A stretch of DNA of 22,009 nucleotides from Flavobacteriales bacterium UBA5933 (GTDB lineage: Bacteria > Bacteroidota > Bacteroidia > Flavobacteriales > Weeksellaceae), in assembly GCA_002430925.1 (NCBI GenBank), contig DJDD01000078.1, forward strand, positions 1 to 22,009, given 5' to 3'. The position numbers and the translations under genes are program-made. The notes below the pieces were generated by a model that was not told the origin of the DNA, ran no database searches, and worked only from the letters and a program-made list of their open reading frames with translations. Below, piece after piece: positions 7,094 through 15,037 of this stretch; positions within the stretch are counted from its first letter, which is position 1, and each line of letters starts with the position of its first letter.

Positions 7094-8146
7094 ATGAAAA
7101 AAATCATTTTAGCCATTACCATTTTAGCTAGTTCATTGTCATTTGGACAAACTGTTAAAAATGGTAATCTATCGACAGATAGTAGGCGATATCTAAAAGA
7201 TGTAAAATTTGATGGTCGTCAAGAAGGATGGTATATATCAGGTAATAATTCATTGTTATTTTCTCAGAACTCTTTTAGTAATTGGGTTGCAGGAGGTGTA
7301 AACTCTTTTGCACTTAACGCAAGTTTTGATTATGAATTTAACTTAACAAAAGGTAAAAATATTTGGGATAATAGAGTTACTCTTGGATATGGTTTACAAA
7401 AAAATCAAGGCGAAGGTACACGAAAAACAAATGATATCATTAATCTAACTTCTTCGTACGGATATAATATAGGGAATAATTGGTATGCAGCAGCAGCAAT
7501 GACTTTTAATTCTCAGTTTTCTAATGGTTATGATTACACAACTGAGCCAAGAACGAAAATATCGAATATTATGGCTCCAGGATATTTAAGTCTTGGTTTA
7601 GGATTGGATTATAAGCCTAATGAAAATTTTCAAGTAAATATTCATCCATTTACACCTAGAGCTACATTTGTTTTAGATAAAGATTTACAGAAAAAAGGTA
7701 AATTTGGATTGAAAGCAGATGGTGATGCTGCAGTATTAGAATTTGGAGCTTATTTAGGAGCACGATATAAATTCCAAATCATGGAAGGAATTTCTTATGA
7801 TAACCGTATAGGGATTTATGCAGATTATTTAAAGAATTTTGGAAATATGGATGTTGCTTATCAAGGTTTATTAGATTTGAAAGTGAACCGTTTTGTATCT
7901 GCTCAACTTTCTGTAAATCTATTATACTATGAAGATCAGATTAAAAAAGTACAGGTGAAACAAACTTTAGGAATAGGATTTAATTATAAATTTGATAATA
8001 CAAAACCTAAAGAAACAGCGCCAGCAACAACTGCTTTCATTCAAGAACAACCAATTTTTGAAGATAAAGAAAATTCTTTAGAAGTTGCAACTAATATTCT
8101 AAGAGACGAGCCTATTTTAAATGAAACAAAATTAGTTACTCAATAA
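7094..8146 (+). CDS. DUF3078 family outer-membrane-type protein, second copy
   Basis: This 350-residue paralog of the preceding gene has a signal peptide (MKKIILAITILASSLSFGQ). The two share blocks in the same order: QNSFSNWVAGGVNSFALNAS, WDNRVTLGYG, GTRKTNDIINLTSSYGY, GYDYTTEPRTKISNI, and KADGDAAVLEFGAYLGARYK. This points to a tandem duplication. Here the polybasic tail is replaced by an acidic, Glu/Thr-rich tail (TAFIQEQPIFEDKENSLEV), so the two periplasmic or surface tails carry opposite charge. A strong terminator follows. Function is unknown; a beta-barrel outer-membrane location is inferred from strand pattern and family. Confidence 0.85.
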   Translation: MKKIILAITILASSLSFGQTVKNGNLSTDSRRYLKDVKFDGRQEGWYISGNNSLLFSQNSFSNWVAGGVNSFALNASFDYEFNLTKGKNIWDNRVTLGYGLQKNQGEGTRKTNDIINLTSSYGYNIGNNWYAAAAMTFNSQFSNGYDYTTEPRTKISNIMAPGYLSLGLGLDYKPNENFQVNIHPFTPRATFVLDKDLQKKGKFGLKADGDAAVLEFGAYLGARYKFQIMEGISYDNRIGIYADYLKNFGNMDVAYQGLLDLKVNRFVSAQLSVNLLYYEDQIKKVQVKQTLGIGFNYKFDNTKPKETAPATTAFIQEQPIFEDKENSLEVATNILRDEPILNETKLVTQ

Positions 8147-8152
8147 ATTTTA

Positions 8153-8183
8153 AAACCTGCTTTTTTAAAGCAGGTTTTTTTTA
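8153..8183 (+). terminator. Rho-independent terminator of the DUF3078 pair
   Basis: AAACCTGCTTT (8153-8163) pairs with AAAGCAGGTTT (8167-8177), followed by a T-run, seven bases after the stop codon. Confidence 0.92.
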
Positions 8184-8190
8184 TTTTTCT

Positions 8191-8198
8191 TATTTTTG
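8191..8198 (+). promoter_or_regulatory. -7 box TATTTTTG for the small membrane protein
   Basis: It is an exact TAnnTTTG match, 19 bases before the ATG at 8218 and directly after the preceding terminator. No TTG is visible at -33. Confidence 0.5.
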
Positions 8199-8217
8199 TA
8201 GAACAATTCAGTCTTAA

Positions 8218-8442
8218 ATGAGAAAAGATATTTTAGCAGGTTTATTACCTCAAGGTTTAGTTATAATTTGGGCTATATATGAGCTAATAATGGGGATAAA
8301 TAATGAACAAAATTCTAGAATTTTCCTTAGCTCTATTTTTATTTTATTATTTGTTATGATTTTAGTTGTGACATTGGTTAAAATAAAAAAATATCCAAAT
8401 GATCCTACTTATTTGAAGAAAAAAAATAATGAAGTTGTTTAA
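8218..8442 (+). CDS. Small membrane protein of unknown function
   Basis: This 74-residue protein has two predicted membrane helices, about residues 7-27 (LLPQGLVIIWAIYELIMGI) and 35-55 (IFLSSIFILLFVMILVVTLV), and a Lys-rich cytoplasmic tail (KIKKYPNDPTYLKKKNN). It has its own promoter box and sits between a terminator and a structured repeat, so it is probably a single-gene unit. I do not recognise the family. The hydrophobic pattern, start context and codon use make it likely to be real. Confidence 0.65.
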   Translation: MRKDILAGLLPQGLVIIWAIYELIMGINNEQNSRIFLSSIFILLFVMILVVTLVKIKKYPNDPTYLKKKNNEVV

Positions 8443-8518
8443 ACTATTTTTTTAAAAATAATCTCTCTAATAATGGTTTTTAGTATTTGATTGATTATTA
8501 ATTACTAATTTGCAATAG

Positions 8519-8674
8519 TGATTGAAGCGGCATCCTTTTTAGATTGGTAATTGTATTTCGACTTGTCTATTGCATTTCGACTTCGTTCAATGACCAAATC
8601 GAAATGCAATAACTGATTTGAAATGACCAATCTAAAAAGATATAGCGAAAAAGCACGACCCGAAGGGATTGCCC
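8519..8674 (+). ncRNA. Structured intergenic repeat, copy 1 (possibly Flavo-1-like RNA)
   Basis: The 5' block GATTGAAGCGGCATCCTTTTT and the 3' block AAAAAGATATAGCG...AAGCACGACCCGAAGGGATTGCCC match three other sites in this window. Here the central arm is the longest. An outer stem (8532-8552 with 8622-8642) carries an inner perfect 13-bp stem, TATTGCATTTCGA (8568-8580) with TCGAAATGCAATA (8599-8611). It fills most of the gap between the small membrane protein and the DUF4026-like gene. The Rfam link is from memory and unverified. Confidence 0.6.
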
Positions 8675-8716
8675 AAGAAAAAATATAATTTTAAAAAGTT
8701 TAAACAACTTTTATAT

Positions 8717-10024
8717 TTATTCAATTGAATAAATATTATCAGGATTTATAGTATTCGTTGGTGTGTAAATCAACCAATCGGTAATCATTTCTTGAGGATA
8801 AATACCTTCATCTCCTTCATTTAGTCCCTCAACAGCATATGGTCTATTTAAACAAACAGCTACAATCTCATTATTATCAGTGATGTTGTAGACATCAAAC
8901 CAAATGTGTTCTTTTTTCATTTCGTGATCCACATCAAATCCTAATTTTACCAAGAATCGCCAATAGTTTTCATCTTCTGCTTCTGGATTAAAATACTTTT
9001 TAAACACTTTTTTATAATCGTTAAATCTTTGATAAGCCATAGCAGACATTCTTTCGGTTTCTTGATCACTTATAAAGAATATAGGGTTGTCGGCAATAGT
9101 AGAGGCATAAATTTCAGGAGAAACAGTAATTCCTTCTTGTACGGCAAGTAAAACACCTGAAGGTTCATAATTCTCATTCTCTGGCTGTCTGTCATTATAT
9201 CCTCCAGGAATATTCGTTGGATAATTTTTTACAACATCTTCCCATCTTTTCCAACAAAATGTAATATCTAAACCATCATATCCAATATTGAATTCTTGAT
9301 TTTCTGGTGATCTATAATCTGCTTTTATAAATGCATTGACAATCATATCTAATGCTGAGTTTAACTGTTCTATACCATTTTTTATATTTAACATTTCTAG
9401 TTCAACAGAACCACATCTGTGTAAACCATGAGTGTGTAACCAATAAACTTTTTCTCCATCGACTTCATCATAAACTCCATGAATTGTATACAAATAACTA
9501 GGAGCAGGAGGAACTTCTGATTCTGCTGTTAGTTTTGCCCATTTTCCTGATAGTAATCGAAACGGCATAAAATCAATTACAATAGAAGGATTTTCTACAA
9601 TTGCTTGTAAAACTTTTAGCTGTAAATGAAAACTATCCAAAGCATCATTTCCAAAATACATATCAGCTTCTAGATAGTAATTTTGTTGCATGGCTAAATC
9701 AAGTTCATTCTCAGAGATTAAATTCCCCAAACCAAATTCAGAATAATCATTTGCTTTAATATCTACAACATATAAATTAATGGTGTAATCTTCGTTTAAG
9801 TAAGTTACATTAATTTTATATTGTTGCTTAATGACTTCATCTGAAGTTTTATTGTCATCAATAATTTCGAAATGATTAAGTTCAAAATAACTATTTTTTT
9901 GTAAATGATTTTTAATCAACTCTTCATTGAAAATAAAATCAGGTGTAGAAGGAAAGATTCCCATTGTAGATGGTAAGCTTAGTCCTTTTTCTTCTATTTC
10001 TTTATATAATTCTTGATTCGTCAT
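8717..10024 (-). CDS. DUF4026-like cytosolic protein
   Basis: This is a 435-residue soluble, acidic protein with no signal peptide or membrane segment. The central segment (YLYTIHGVYDEVDGEKVYWL, then HTHGLHRCGSVELEML, about residues 181-217) and the C-terminal part with IWFDVYNITDNNEIVAVCLN look like the DUF4026 family, whose C-terminal half is often DUF2314-like. There is no recognised catalytic motif, although HTHGLHRCG holds several possible metal ligands. It is monocistronic and divergent from yicC, with a 148-bp gap. The assignment is from general resemblance, so the family name is moderately certain and the function unknown. Confidence 0.65.
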   Translation of the reverse strand: MTNQELYKEIEEKGLSLPSTMGIFPSTPDFIFNEELIKNHLQKNSYFELNHFEIIDDNKTSDEVIKQQYKINVTYLNEDYTINLYVVDIKANDYSEFGLGNLISENELDLAMQQNYYLEADMYFGNDALDSFHLQLKVLQAIVENPSIVIDFMPFRLLSGKWAKLTAESEVPPAPSYLYTIHGVYDEVDGEKVYWLHTHGLHRCGSVELEMLNIKNGIEQLNSALDMIVNAFIKADYRSPENQEFNIGYDGLDITFCWKRWEDVVKNYPTNIPGGYNDRQPENENYEPSGVLLAVQEGITVSPEIYASTIADNPIFFISDQETERMSAMAYQRFNDYKKVFKKYFNPEAEDENYWRFLVKLGFDVDHEMKKEHIWFDVYNITDNNEIVAVCLNRPYAVEGLNEGDEGIYPQEMITDWLIYTPTNTINPDNIYSIE

Positions 10025-10145
10025 TTTTTTTATTATTTTGATTTATGCTAAAATAATTGATTTTAGATATGATAATATTTAGGGAAATGTTAAACTTTAT
10101 GAATATTATAGTAAATCAAAGCCTTTAACTTACATTAAATTATTG

Positions 10146-10153
10146 TATTTTTG
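10146..10153 (+). promoter_or_regulatory. -7 box TATTTTTG for yicC-gmk
   Basis: It is an exact TAnnTTTG match, 19 bases before the ATG at 10173. Transcription starting near 10160 would exclude the upstream in-frame start at 10143, supporting the later one. Confidence 0.6.
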
Positions 10154-10172
10154 CTTGCATAATTATCCAATT

Positions 10173-11033
10173 ATGATAACATCTATGACAGGTTATGGTA
10201 AATCTATTTTAGAATTACCAGAAAAAAAAATTACTATAGAATTACGTTCTCTTAACAGTAAAACATTTGATTTAAACACAAGAATTCCTTCTTTTTACCG
10301 AGAAAAAGAATTAGAAATAAGAAATTTACTTTCAGAAAAAGTACAAAGAGGGAAAGTTGATTTTTCTATGATGGTAGAGTTGAATCCTGCAGCTCGTAAT
10401 CAAAGTCTCAATGCCGATTTAATTAAAAAATATATTAAAGATTTTCAAGAAATAACTCCAAATATTACTGATGCAGAAGTTTTACCAGTTGTTATGCGTA
10501 TGCCAGATGTAATATCATATTCTCAAGATGAATTGAATGAAGATGAATGGAACCAAATTCGTACAACCATCTTAGAAGCTGCAGATGCTTTAAATAAATT
10601 TAGAGCTGATGAAGGTGCAGTTCTTGAGAAATATTTGAGATTAAATTTAAATAATATACTTCAATTATTAACAGAAGTTACTCCATTCGAAAAAGTAAGA
10701 ATAGAAACGATTAAAGATCGTTTTGCAAAACGTATGGAAGAACAAAAAATAGATGTAGATCAAAATCGTTTTGAACAAGAATTAATCTTCTATTTAGAAA
10801 AACTAGATATTACGGAAGAAAAAGTTCGTCTTAAAAATCATTGCGAATATTTTCTAAAAGAATTAGAATCAACAGAATCAAATGGTAAAAAATTAGGATT
10901 TATTTCTCAAGAAATAGGAAGAGAAATAAATACGTTAGGTTCTAAATCTAATCACTCAGAAATGCAAAAGATTGTCGTTCAAATGAAAGACGAATTAGAA
11001 AAAATAAAAGAACAATCATTAAACGTTTTATAA
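10173..11033 (+). CDS. YicC family endoribonuclease
   Basis: This 286-residue protein opens with the family hallmark MITSMTGYGKS and has the conserved LRSLNSKTFDLNTRIP region (34-49) and the C-terminal segment GKKLGFISQEIGREINTLGS. YicC proteins are cytosolic ring-forming ribonucleases; E. coli YicC is linked to degradation of the small RNA RyhB. The start is the ATG at 10173, giving the family length; the upstream start at 10143 would overlap the predicted promoter. The stop overlaps the gmk start by one base (TAATG), so the two are translationally coupled. The yicC-gmk order is common in Bacteroidota. Confidence 0.95.
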   Translation: MITSMTGYGKSILELPEKKITIELRSLNSKTFDLNTRIPSFYREKELEIRNLLSEKVQRGKVDFSMMVELNPAARNQSLNADLIKKYIKDFQEITPNITDAEVLPVVMRMPDVISYSQDELNEDEWNQIRTTILEAADALNKFRADEGAVLEKYLRLNLNNILQLLTEVTPFEKVRIETIKDRFAKRMEEQKIDVDQNRFEQELIFYLEKLDITEEKVRLKNHCEYFLKELESTESNGKKLGFISQEIGREINTLGSKSNHSEMQKIVVQMKDELEKIKEQSLNVL

Positions 11034-11602
11034 TGAAAAAAGGAAAATTAATCGTCTTTTCAGCTCCATCTGGTGCGGGTAAAACTACATTAGTTCGTCA
11101 TGCTCTAGAAAATTTAAATGATCTTAAATTTTCTATTTCATGTACAACTAGAGAAAAGAGAGAAGGTGAAGAACATGGGAAAGATTATTATTTTTTAAAC
11201 CCAGAAGAATTTAAAACTAAAATTGCAAATGATGAATTTGTAGAACATGAGGAAGTTTACCGTGATAATTTTTACGGAACATTAAAATCCGAAGTGGATA
11301 GAATTATTTCTGAAGGAAACTCAGTTGTTTTTGATATTGATGTTATTGGAGCTTTAAACATAAAAAAAATATATGGAGATGAATGTTTAACGGTTTTCGT
11401 TAATCCTCCATCTTTAGAAATTCTAAAACATCGTTTAATTTCTCGTAACACAGAAAGTGAAGATAAACTGAAACAAAGAATAGACAAGGCTGAAATTGAA
11501 ATGGAAAAAGCAAAAGAATTTGATATTATTCTTTTGAATGATGACCTAGAAACAGCAAAACAAAAAGCAGTAGAAATAATTACTAATTTTCAGCATTCTT
11601 AA
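11033..11602 (+). CDS. gmk: Guanylate kinase
   Basis: Gmk phosphorylates GMP to GDP with ATP, feeding GTP and dGTP synthesis in the cytosol. The 189-residue protein has P-loop SAPSGAGKTT (10-19) and the GMP-binding signature SCTTREKREGEEHGKDYYFL (36-55), plus the LID region with RLISRNTESEDKLKQR. Length is normal for the family. It is the second gene of the yicC-gmk operon, overlapping yicC by one base, and is followed by a hairpin terminator. Confidence 0.97.
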   Translation: MKKGKLIVFSAPSGAGKTTLVRHALENLNDLKFSISCTTREKREGEEHGKDYYFLNPEEFKTKIANDEFVEHEEVYRDNFYGTLKSEVDRIISEGNSVVFDIDVIGALNIKKIYGDECLTVFVNPPSLEILKHRLISRNTESEDKLKQRIDKAEIEMEKAKEFDIILLNDDLETAKQKAVEIITNFQHS

Positions 11603-11624
11603 TTTTTTTTACATCATAAAATCA

Positions 11625-11657
11625 TAGCTCAATCTTATCAGGTTGAGCTATTTTTTT
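11625..11657 (+). terminator. Rho-independent terminator of yicC-gmk
   Basis: TAGCTCAA (11625-11632) pairs with TTGAGCTA (11643-11650), followed by seven T. Confidence 0.92.
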
Positions 11658-11673
11658 ATCTATTTTATATTTT

Positions 11674-11771
11674 GGGCGGACGAACGGGCTATACATTTTA
11701 TCTTTTATAACTAAAAACTTCGAAAATCTACGTTTTTAGTTATAAAAGGATATCATTTCTATCCCTGCCGC
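11674..11771 (-). ncRNA. Structured intergenic repeat, copy 2 (possibly Flavo-1-like RNA)
   Basis: Read on the minus strand it has GGGAT...ATATCCTTTT, a perfect 16-bp hairpin (11732-11747 with 11703-11718), then AAAAGATAAAATGTATAGCCCG...CGCCC. This is the most diverged of the four copies in sequence but keeps the same order of blocks. It lies between the gmk terminator and the next plus-strand gene. The stretch 11772-11852 holds nothing further that I can support. Confidence 0.55.
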
Positions 11772-11852
11772 ATTTATTTAATTTTCATATATTTATATAA
11801 TTGCTGACTTATAGAAAATTATAACAATAATAGTATGAAATAATCTAAAACT

Positions 11853-12101
11853 ATGAATATAAAATCTACATTTATACTACTTCTATTGATTCAATGTAAT
11901 CAATTATCTAGTCAAAATATAGTAAAAGGTGATGTGAAAGATGAAAATTCAAAACCAATTGCCCAAGCAATAGTCTATGTTGATGGTTCTAGAATAAAAT
12001 CAAATACAAACAATCAAGGTGAATTTACTTTAGATTTACCAAGTGGACAGTATAATTTAATTGTAAGAGCAGATTTACTTCCAGTAGACTTTAAGTTGTA
12101 G
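11853..12101 (+). CDS. Short secreted carboxypeptidase-regulatory-like (CarboxypepD_reg) protein
   Basis: This 82-residue protein has a signal peptide (MNIKSTFILLLLIQCNQLSS, cut near Gln21) and then one beta-sandwich motif, NIVKGDVKDENSKPIAQAIV / YVDGSRIKSNTNNQGEFTLD / LPSGQYNLIVRADLLP. This is the domain that usually stands at the N-terminus of TonB-dependent receptors and other Bacteroidota surface proteins. Here nothing follows: the frame ends TTG TAG TAA and a terminator is 20 bp away. It could be a stand-alone small protein or the stump of a deleted receptor gene. No continuation is visible in any frame. Confidence 0.65.
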   Translation: MNIKSTFILLLLIQCNQLSSQNIVKGDVKDENSKPIAQAIVYVDGSRIKSNTNNQGEFTLDLPSGQYNLIVRADLLPVDFKL

Positions 12102-12120
12102 TAATAAAAAAACATAAAAA

Positions 12121-12146
12121 AAAGCTCAACAATTTTGTTGAGCTTT
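12121..12146. terminator. Bidirectional terminator between the short secreted protein and lysS
   Basis: AAAGCTCAACAA (12121-12132) pairs with TTGTTGAGCTTT (12135-12146). A-rich and T-rich flanks on both sides suit the converging genes. Confidence 0.9.
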
Positions 12147-12166
12147 TAAAATATATTTTAAGAATA

Positions 12167-13870
12167 TTATTCTCCTAAGTATGATACTGTTTTAGAATCA
12201 CCATCAACAGTAACTTTAGTTAAATTATATTTAGCTAAGTTTTTCATGGATTTATCCCATTTTTTACCGCTTAATCCACCTTGAGATTTTAATTCATTCA
12301 AATCAATATTTTCAGTTGATTTTAAAATGTCTATAATTTTTATTTCTTCTTCTGTTAATTCATAAGCAGGAGCAGCTTTTTCTGGACGCATTTGAGGGAA
12401 GAATAAAACTTCTTGTATAGAAGGATTATTTGTTAAGAACATAATTAATCTGTCCATTCCAATTCCTAAACCTCCAGTTGGTGGCATACCAAATTCTAAA
12501 GCACGTAAGAAATCTTCATCAATAAATTCTCCAGCTTCATCATCTCCTTTTGCAGATAATTTTAATTGATCTTCGAAACGCTCACGTTGATCAATTGGAT
12601 CATTTAACTCAGAATAAGAATTGGCAATTTCTTTACCACAAACCATTAATTCGAAACGTTCAGTTAAATTAGGATTATCTCTGTGTTGTTTTGTTAATGG
12701 AGACATTTCTTTTGGATAATCAGTAATGAATGTTGGTTGAATGTAGTTACCTTCGCATTTTTCCCCAAAAATTTCATCAATTAATTTTCCTTTTCCCATT
12801 GTTTCATCAACCTCAATTCCCATTCCTTTAGCAGCTTCAAATAATTCTGCTTCAGATTTACCTTCGATATCAAATCCAGTGAAATCAATAATAGCTTGGC
12901 GCATTGTAACACGCTTGTATGGTGCTTTGAAATCTATTTCGTGTTCACCGAAAGTAGCTTTAGAAGTTCCATTAACAGCAATAGCACAATGTTCTAATAA
13001 TTGTTCTGTAAAGTCCATCATCCAGTTGTAGTCTTTGTAAGCCACATAAATTTCCATTGCTGTAAATTCTGGATTGTGTGTACGGTCCATTCCTTCGTTA
13101 CGGAAGTTTTTAGAAAACTCATAAACTCCTTCAAATCCTCCAACGATTAATCTTTTAAGATATAACTCGTTTGCAATACGCATGTAAAGAGGAATATCTA
13201 ATGAATTATGATGTGTAATGAATGGACGAGCTGCAGCACCACCAGGGATAGATTGTAAAACAGGAGTTTCTACTTCCATGTATCCACGGTCGTTAAAGAA
13301 ATTACGCATTGCAGTAAACAAACGTGTGCGTTTTAAGAAGATTTCTTTTACATGTGGATTTACAACTAAATCTACATAACGCATACGGTAACGTAATTCT
13401 GGATCTGTAAATGCGTCAAATACATTTCCTTCATCATCTGTTTTTACAATTGGTAAAGGACGTAATGTTTTAGATAACATTTTTAGATTTGTAACATGTA
13501 CAGAAATCTCTCCAACTTTTGTTTTAAATTGGTAACCTTCTATTCCTATAAAGTCACCAATATCCATTAATTTTTTGAATATTGTATTGTATTCAATTCC
13601 TTCTTCACTAGAAGAAATATCATCTCTAGAAATGTAAATTTGTACACGACCTTCGCTATCTTGTAATTCAGCGAAAGAAGCTTTTCCCATTACACGAACA
13701 CTCATCAATCGTCCGGCAAGTTTAACAACCTTTCCTTCTTCGTACTTATCCTTTATTTCTTTAGAATTAGAAGTTACTACGAATTCTTCGGCAGGGTAAG
13801 GCTCAACACCTAGGTCTCTTAATTGTTGTAGTTTTTCTCTACGAATAATTTCTTGTTCAGACAATTGCAT
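12167..13870 (-). CDS. lysS: Lysine--tRNA ligase, class II
   Basis: LysS charges tRNA-Lys with lysine in the cytosol. The 567-residue protein has an OB-fold anticodon-binding domain (about 50-135, including KLAGRLMSVRVMGKASFAEL). Class II motif 2 FRNEGMDRTHNPEFTAMEIY lies at 256-275, and motif 3 GLGIGMDRLIMF near 478. After the usual end (FFPQMRPEK, about residue 498) there is a 69-residue extension, TEEEIKIIDILKSTENIDLN followed by a Lys-rich segment, that reads like a small helical or winged-helix domain. I believe such extensions are common in Bacteroidota LysRS, though E. coli LysS lacks one. It is monocistronic, with a promoter box 28 bases upstream. Confidence 0.97.
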   Translation of the reverse strand: MQLSEQEIIRREKLQQLRDLGVEPYPAEEFVVTSNSKEIKDKYEEGKVVKLAGRLMSVRVMGKASFAELQDSEGRVQIYISRDDISSSEEGIEYNTIFKKLMDIGDFIGIEGYQFKTKVGEISVHVTNLKMLSKTLRPLPIVKTDDEGNVFDAFTDPELRYRMRYVDLVVNPHVKEIFLKRTRLFTAMRNFFNDRGYMEVETPVLQSIPGGAAARPFITHHNSLDIPLYMRIANELYLKRLIVGGFEGVYEFSKNFRNEGMDRTHNPEFTAMEIYVAYKDYNWMMDFTEQLLEHCAIAVNGTSKATFGEHEIDFKAPYKRVTMRQAIIDFTGFDIEGKSEAELFEAAKGMGIEVDETMGKGKLIDEIFGEKCEGNYIQPTFITDYPKEMSPLTKQHRDNPNLTERFELMVCGKEIANSYSELNDPIDQRERFEDQLKLSAKGDDEAGEFIDEDFLRALEFGMPPTGGLGIGMDRLIMFLTNNPSIQEVLFFPQMRPEKAAPAYELTEEEIKIIDILKSTENIDLNELKSQGGLSGKKWDKSMKNLAKYNLTKVTVDGDSKTVSYLGE

Positions 13871-13898
13871 TGTGAATATAATTTATATAAAATGATTG

Positions 13899-13906
13899 CA
13901 AAATTA
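13899..13906 (-). promoter_or_regulatory. -7 box TAATTTTG for lysS
   Basis: It is an exact TAnnTTTG match on the minus strand, 28 bases before the ATG at 13870. There is no clear -33 TTG. Confidence 0.5.
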
Positions 13907-13974
13907 TGAAAAATAATCTTGAATTGCTAAGTTTTTATGATGAATAATTGATTCTTAAATTTCTGTATTTAAAC

Positions 13975-14958
13975 TTAATCAACTAATTCAAATCGACGTT
14001 CTAACGTATAATCTGTATCTTGGAATTTAACTTTTTTTGTTTCAATACTATAAGATATCCAACCATTATCTTTGATTCTAGATGTAGTTTTTATATAGTA
14101 TTTTATATCGTCTTTCAATCTATTTTCAGAAGGTTGTTCTGTTCCTAGTTTTGTAGCTAAATCTTTTAAATAAGTAAACCAAGAATTTGCCAACCAATCT
14201 TTATCTGCTTCTTGCATACTTTCCATGATGTAATTTGTATTAGAAGAACTTATTTCATTTAATTTTAATGATGTAGTCGCTGGAGTAGGAGACGTACTAA
14301 ATAAATTATCCATATACGATTGGTAAACGTAAGCTTTACCGTCTAATGTAAATTTACTTTTACCAAAGAAAATATGAAATTGGTGAATATCTTTATCAAA
14401 AAGCTTTATTACATTTTCTTTGTTAGAATATAATTCCACATTTTTTTTAATAAAGGCAATTGTTTCTGGTTTATCTAAAAATTTATTTTCTAAACTTTCA
14501 GAAGAAATTTTTAACTCTTTTATGGTTTGGTCAACATTTGTATAATCTAAAAATCGTCCATCTTGATCAATTTTAAATGAAATTGAAACATCATTTGCTA
14601 GTGAAAAAGGATTTTTATAAAATGATTTTGAGTCTGAATTTACATTTCTATAAGTCCATTTTATTACAATTTCATTTTCTGTAATATTTTCAACTTCTAT
14701 ATATAAATTGTAAGTATACTTTTCTTCACTTGTAATACTATCATCATTTATTTTGATTTCTTTTGTAGATACATTGTATTTCTTTTTATCACTTACATTC
14801 CAATATGTTTTAGGAAAAATAACACTATCTTTTTGATCATTAATAAAAATAGAGTCATTCTTTTTTTGATCATTTATGCTATCCGAAGTCGTAGTTTGTG
14901 CATATAATTTAATTGAAAATAAAATGAAAAAAAGGTAATATGTAAATTTAAATTTCAT
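13975..14958 (-). CDS. Secreted protein of unknown function, paralog A
   Basis: This 327-residue exported protein has a signal peptide (MKFKFTYYLFFILFSIKLYA, cut before Gln21) and no further membrane segment. The mature part is Lys/Asn/Ser-rich with alternating strand patterns. It shares its layout with the next gene upstream: a FHIFFG...Y...MDNLF.....TT segment here against FNFFNG...Y...MQDNIF.....TT there, then a helical WL...W...L / KLWEEMAYYML region and a C-terminal strand region with IKKY-type and YTLERRFEL motifs. I do not recognise the family. The pair probably arose by duplication and is periplasmic or surface-located. Confidence 0.75.
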   Translation of the reverse strand: MKFKFTYYLFFILFSIKLYAQTTTSDSINDQKKNDSIFINDQKDSVIFPKTYWNVSDKKKYNVSTKEIKINDDSITSEEKYTYNLYIEVENITENEIVIKWTYRNVNSDSKSFYKNPFSLANDVSISFKIDQDGRFLDYTNVDQTIKELKISSESLENKFLDKPETIAFIKKNVELYSNKENVIKLFDKDIHQFHIFFGKSKFTLDGKAYVYQSYMDNLFSTSPTPATTSLKLNEISSSNTNYIMESMQEADKDWLANSWFTYLKDLATKLGTEQPSENRLKDDIKYYIKTTSRIKDNGWISYSIETKKVKFQDTDYTLERRFELVD

Positions 14959-14981
14959 CTAATAAAAGTATCAAATTAAGT

Positions 14982-14989
14982 CAAAAATA
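14982..14989 (-). promoter_or_regulatory. -7 box TATTTTTG for paralog A
   Basis: It is an exact TAnnTTTG match 23 bases before the ATG at 14958. A second box, TATATTTG, lies at 15010-15003. Confidence 0.45.
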
Positions 14990-15037
14990 AAGTAATTTAT
15001 ATCAAATATAGGCTTAATTTAATGAAAAAATAGATTT

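Noticed and set aside
10143..10172. Ten-residue upstream extension of YicC
   Set aside because: It overlaps the predicted -7 box; YicC proteins begin MI.SMTGYG.
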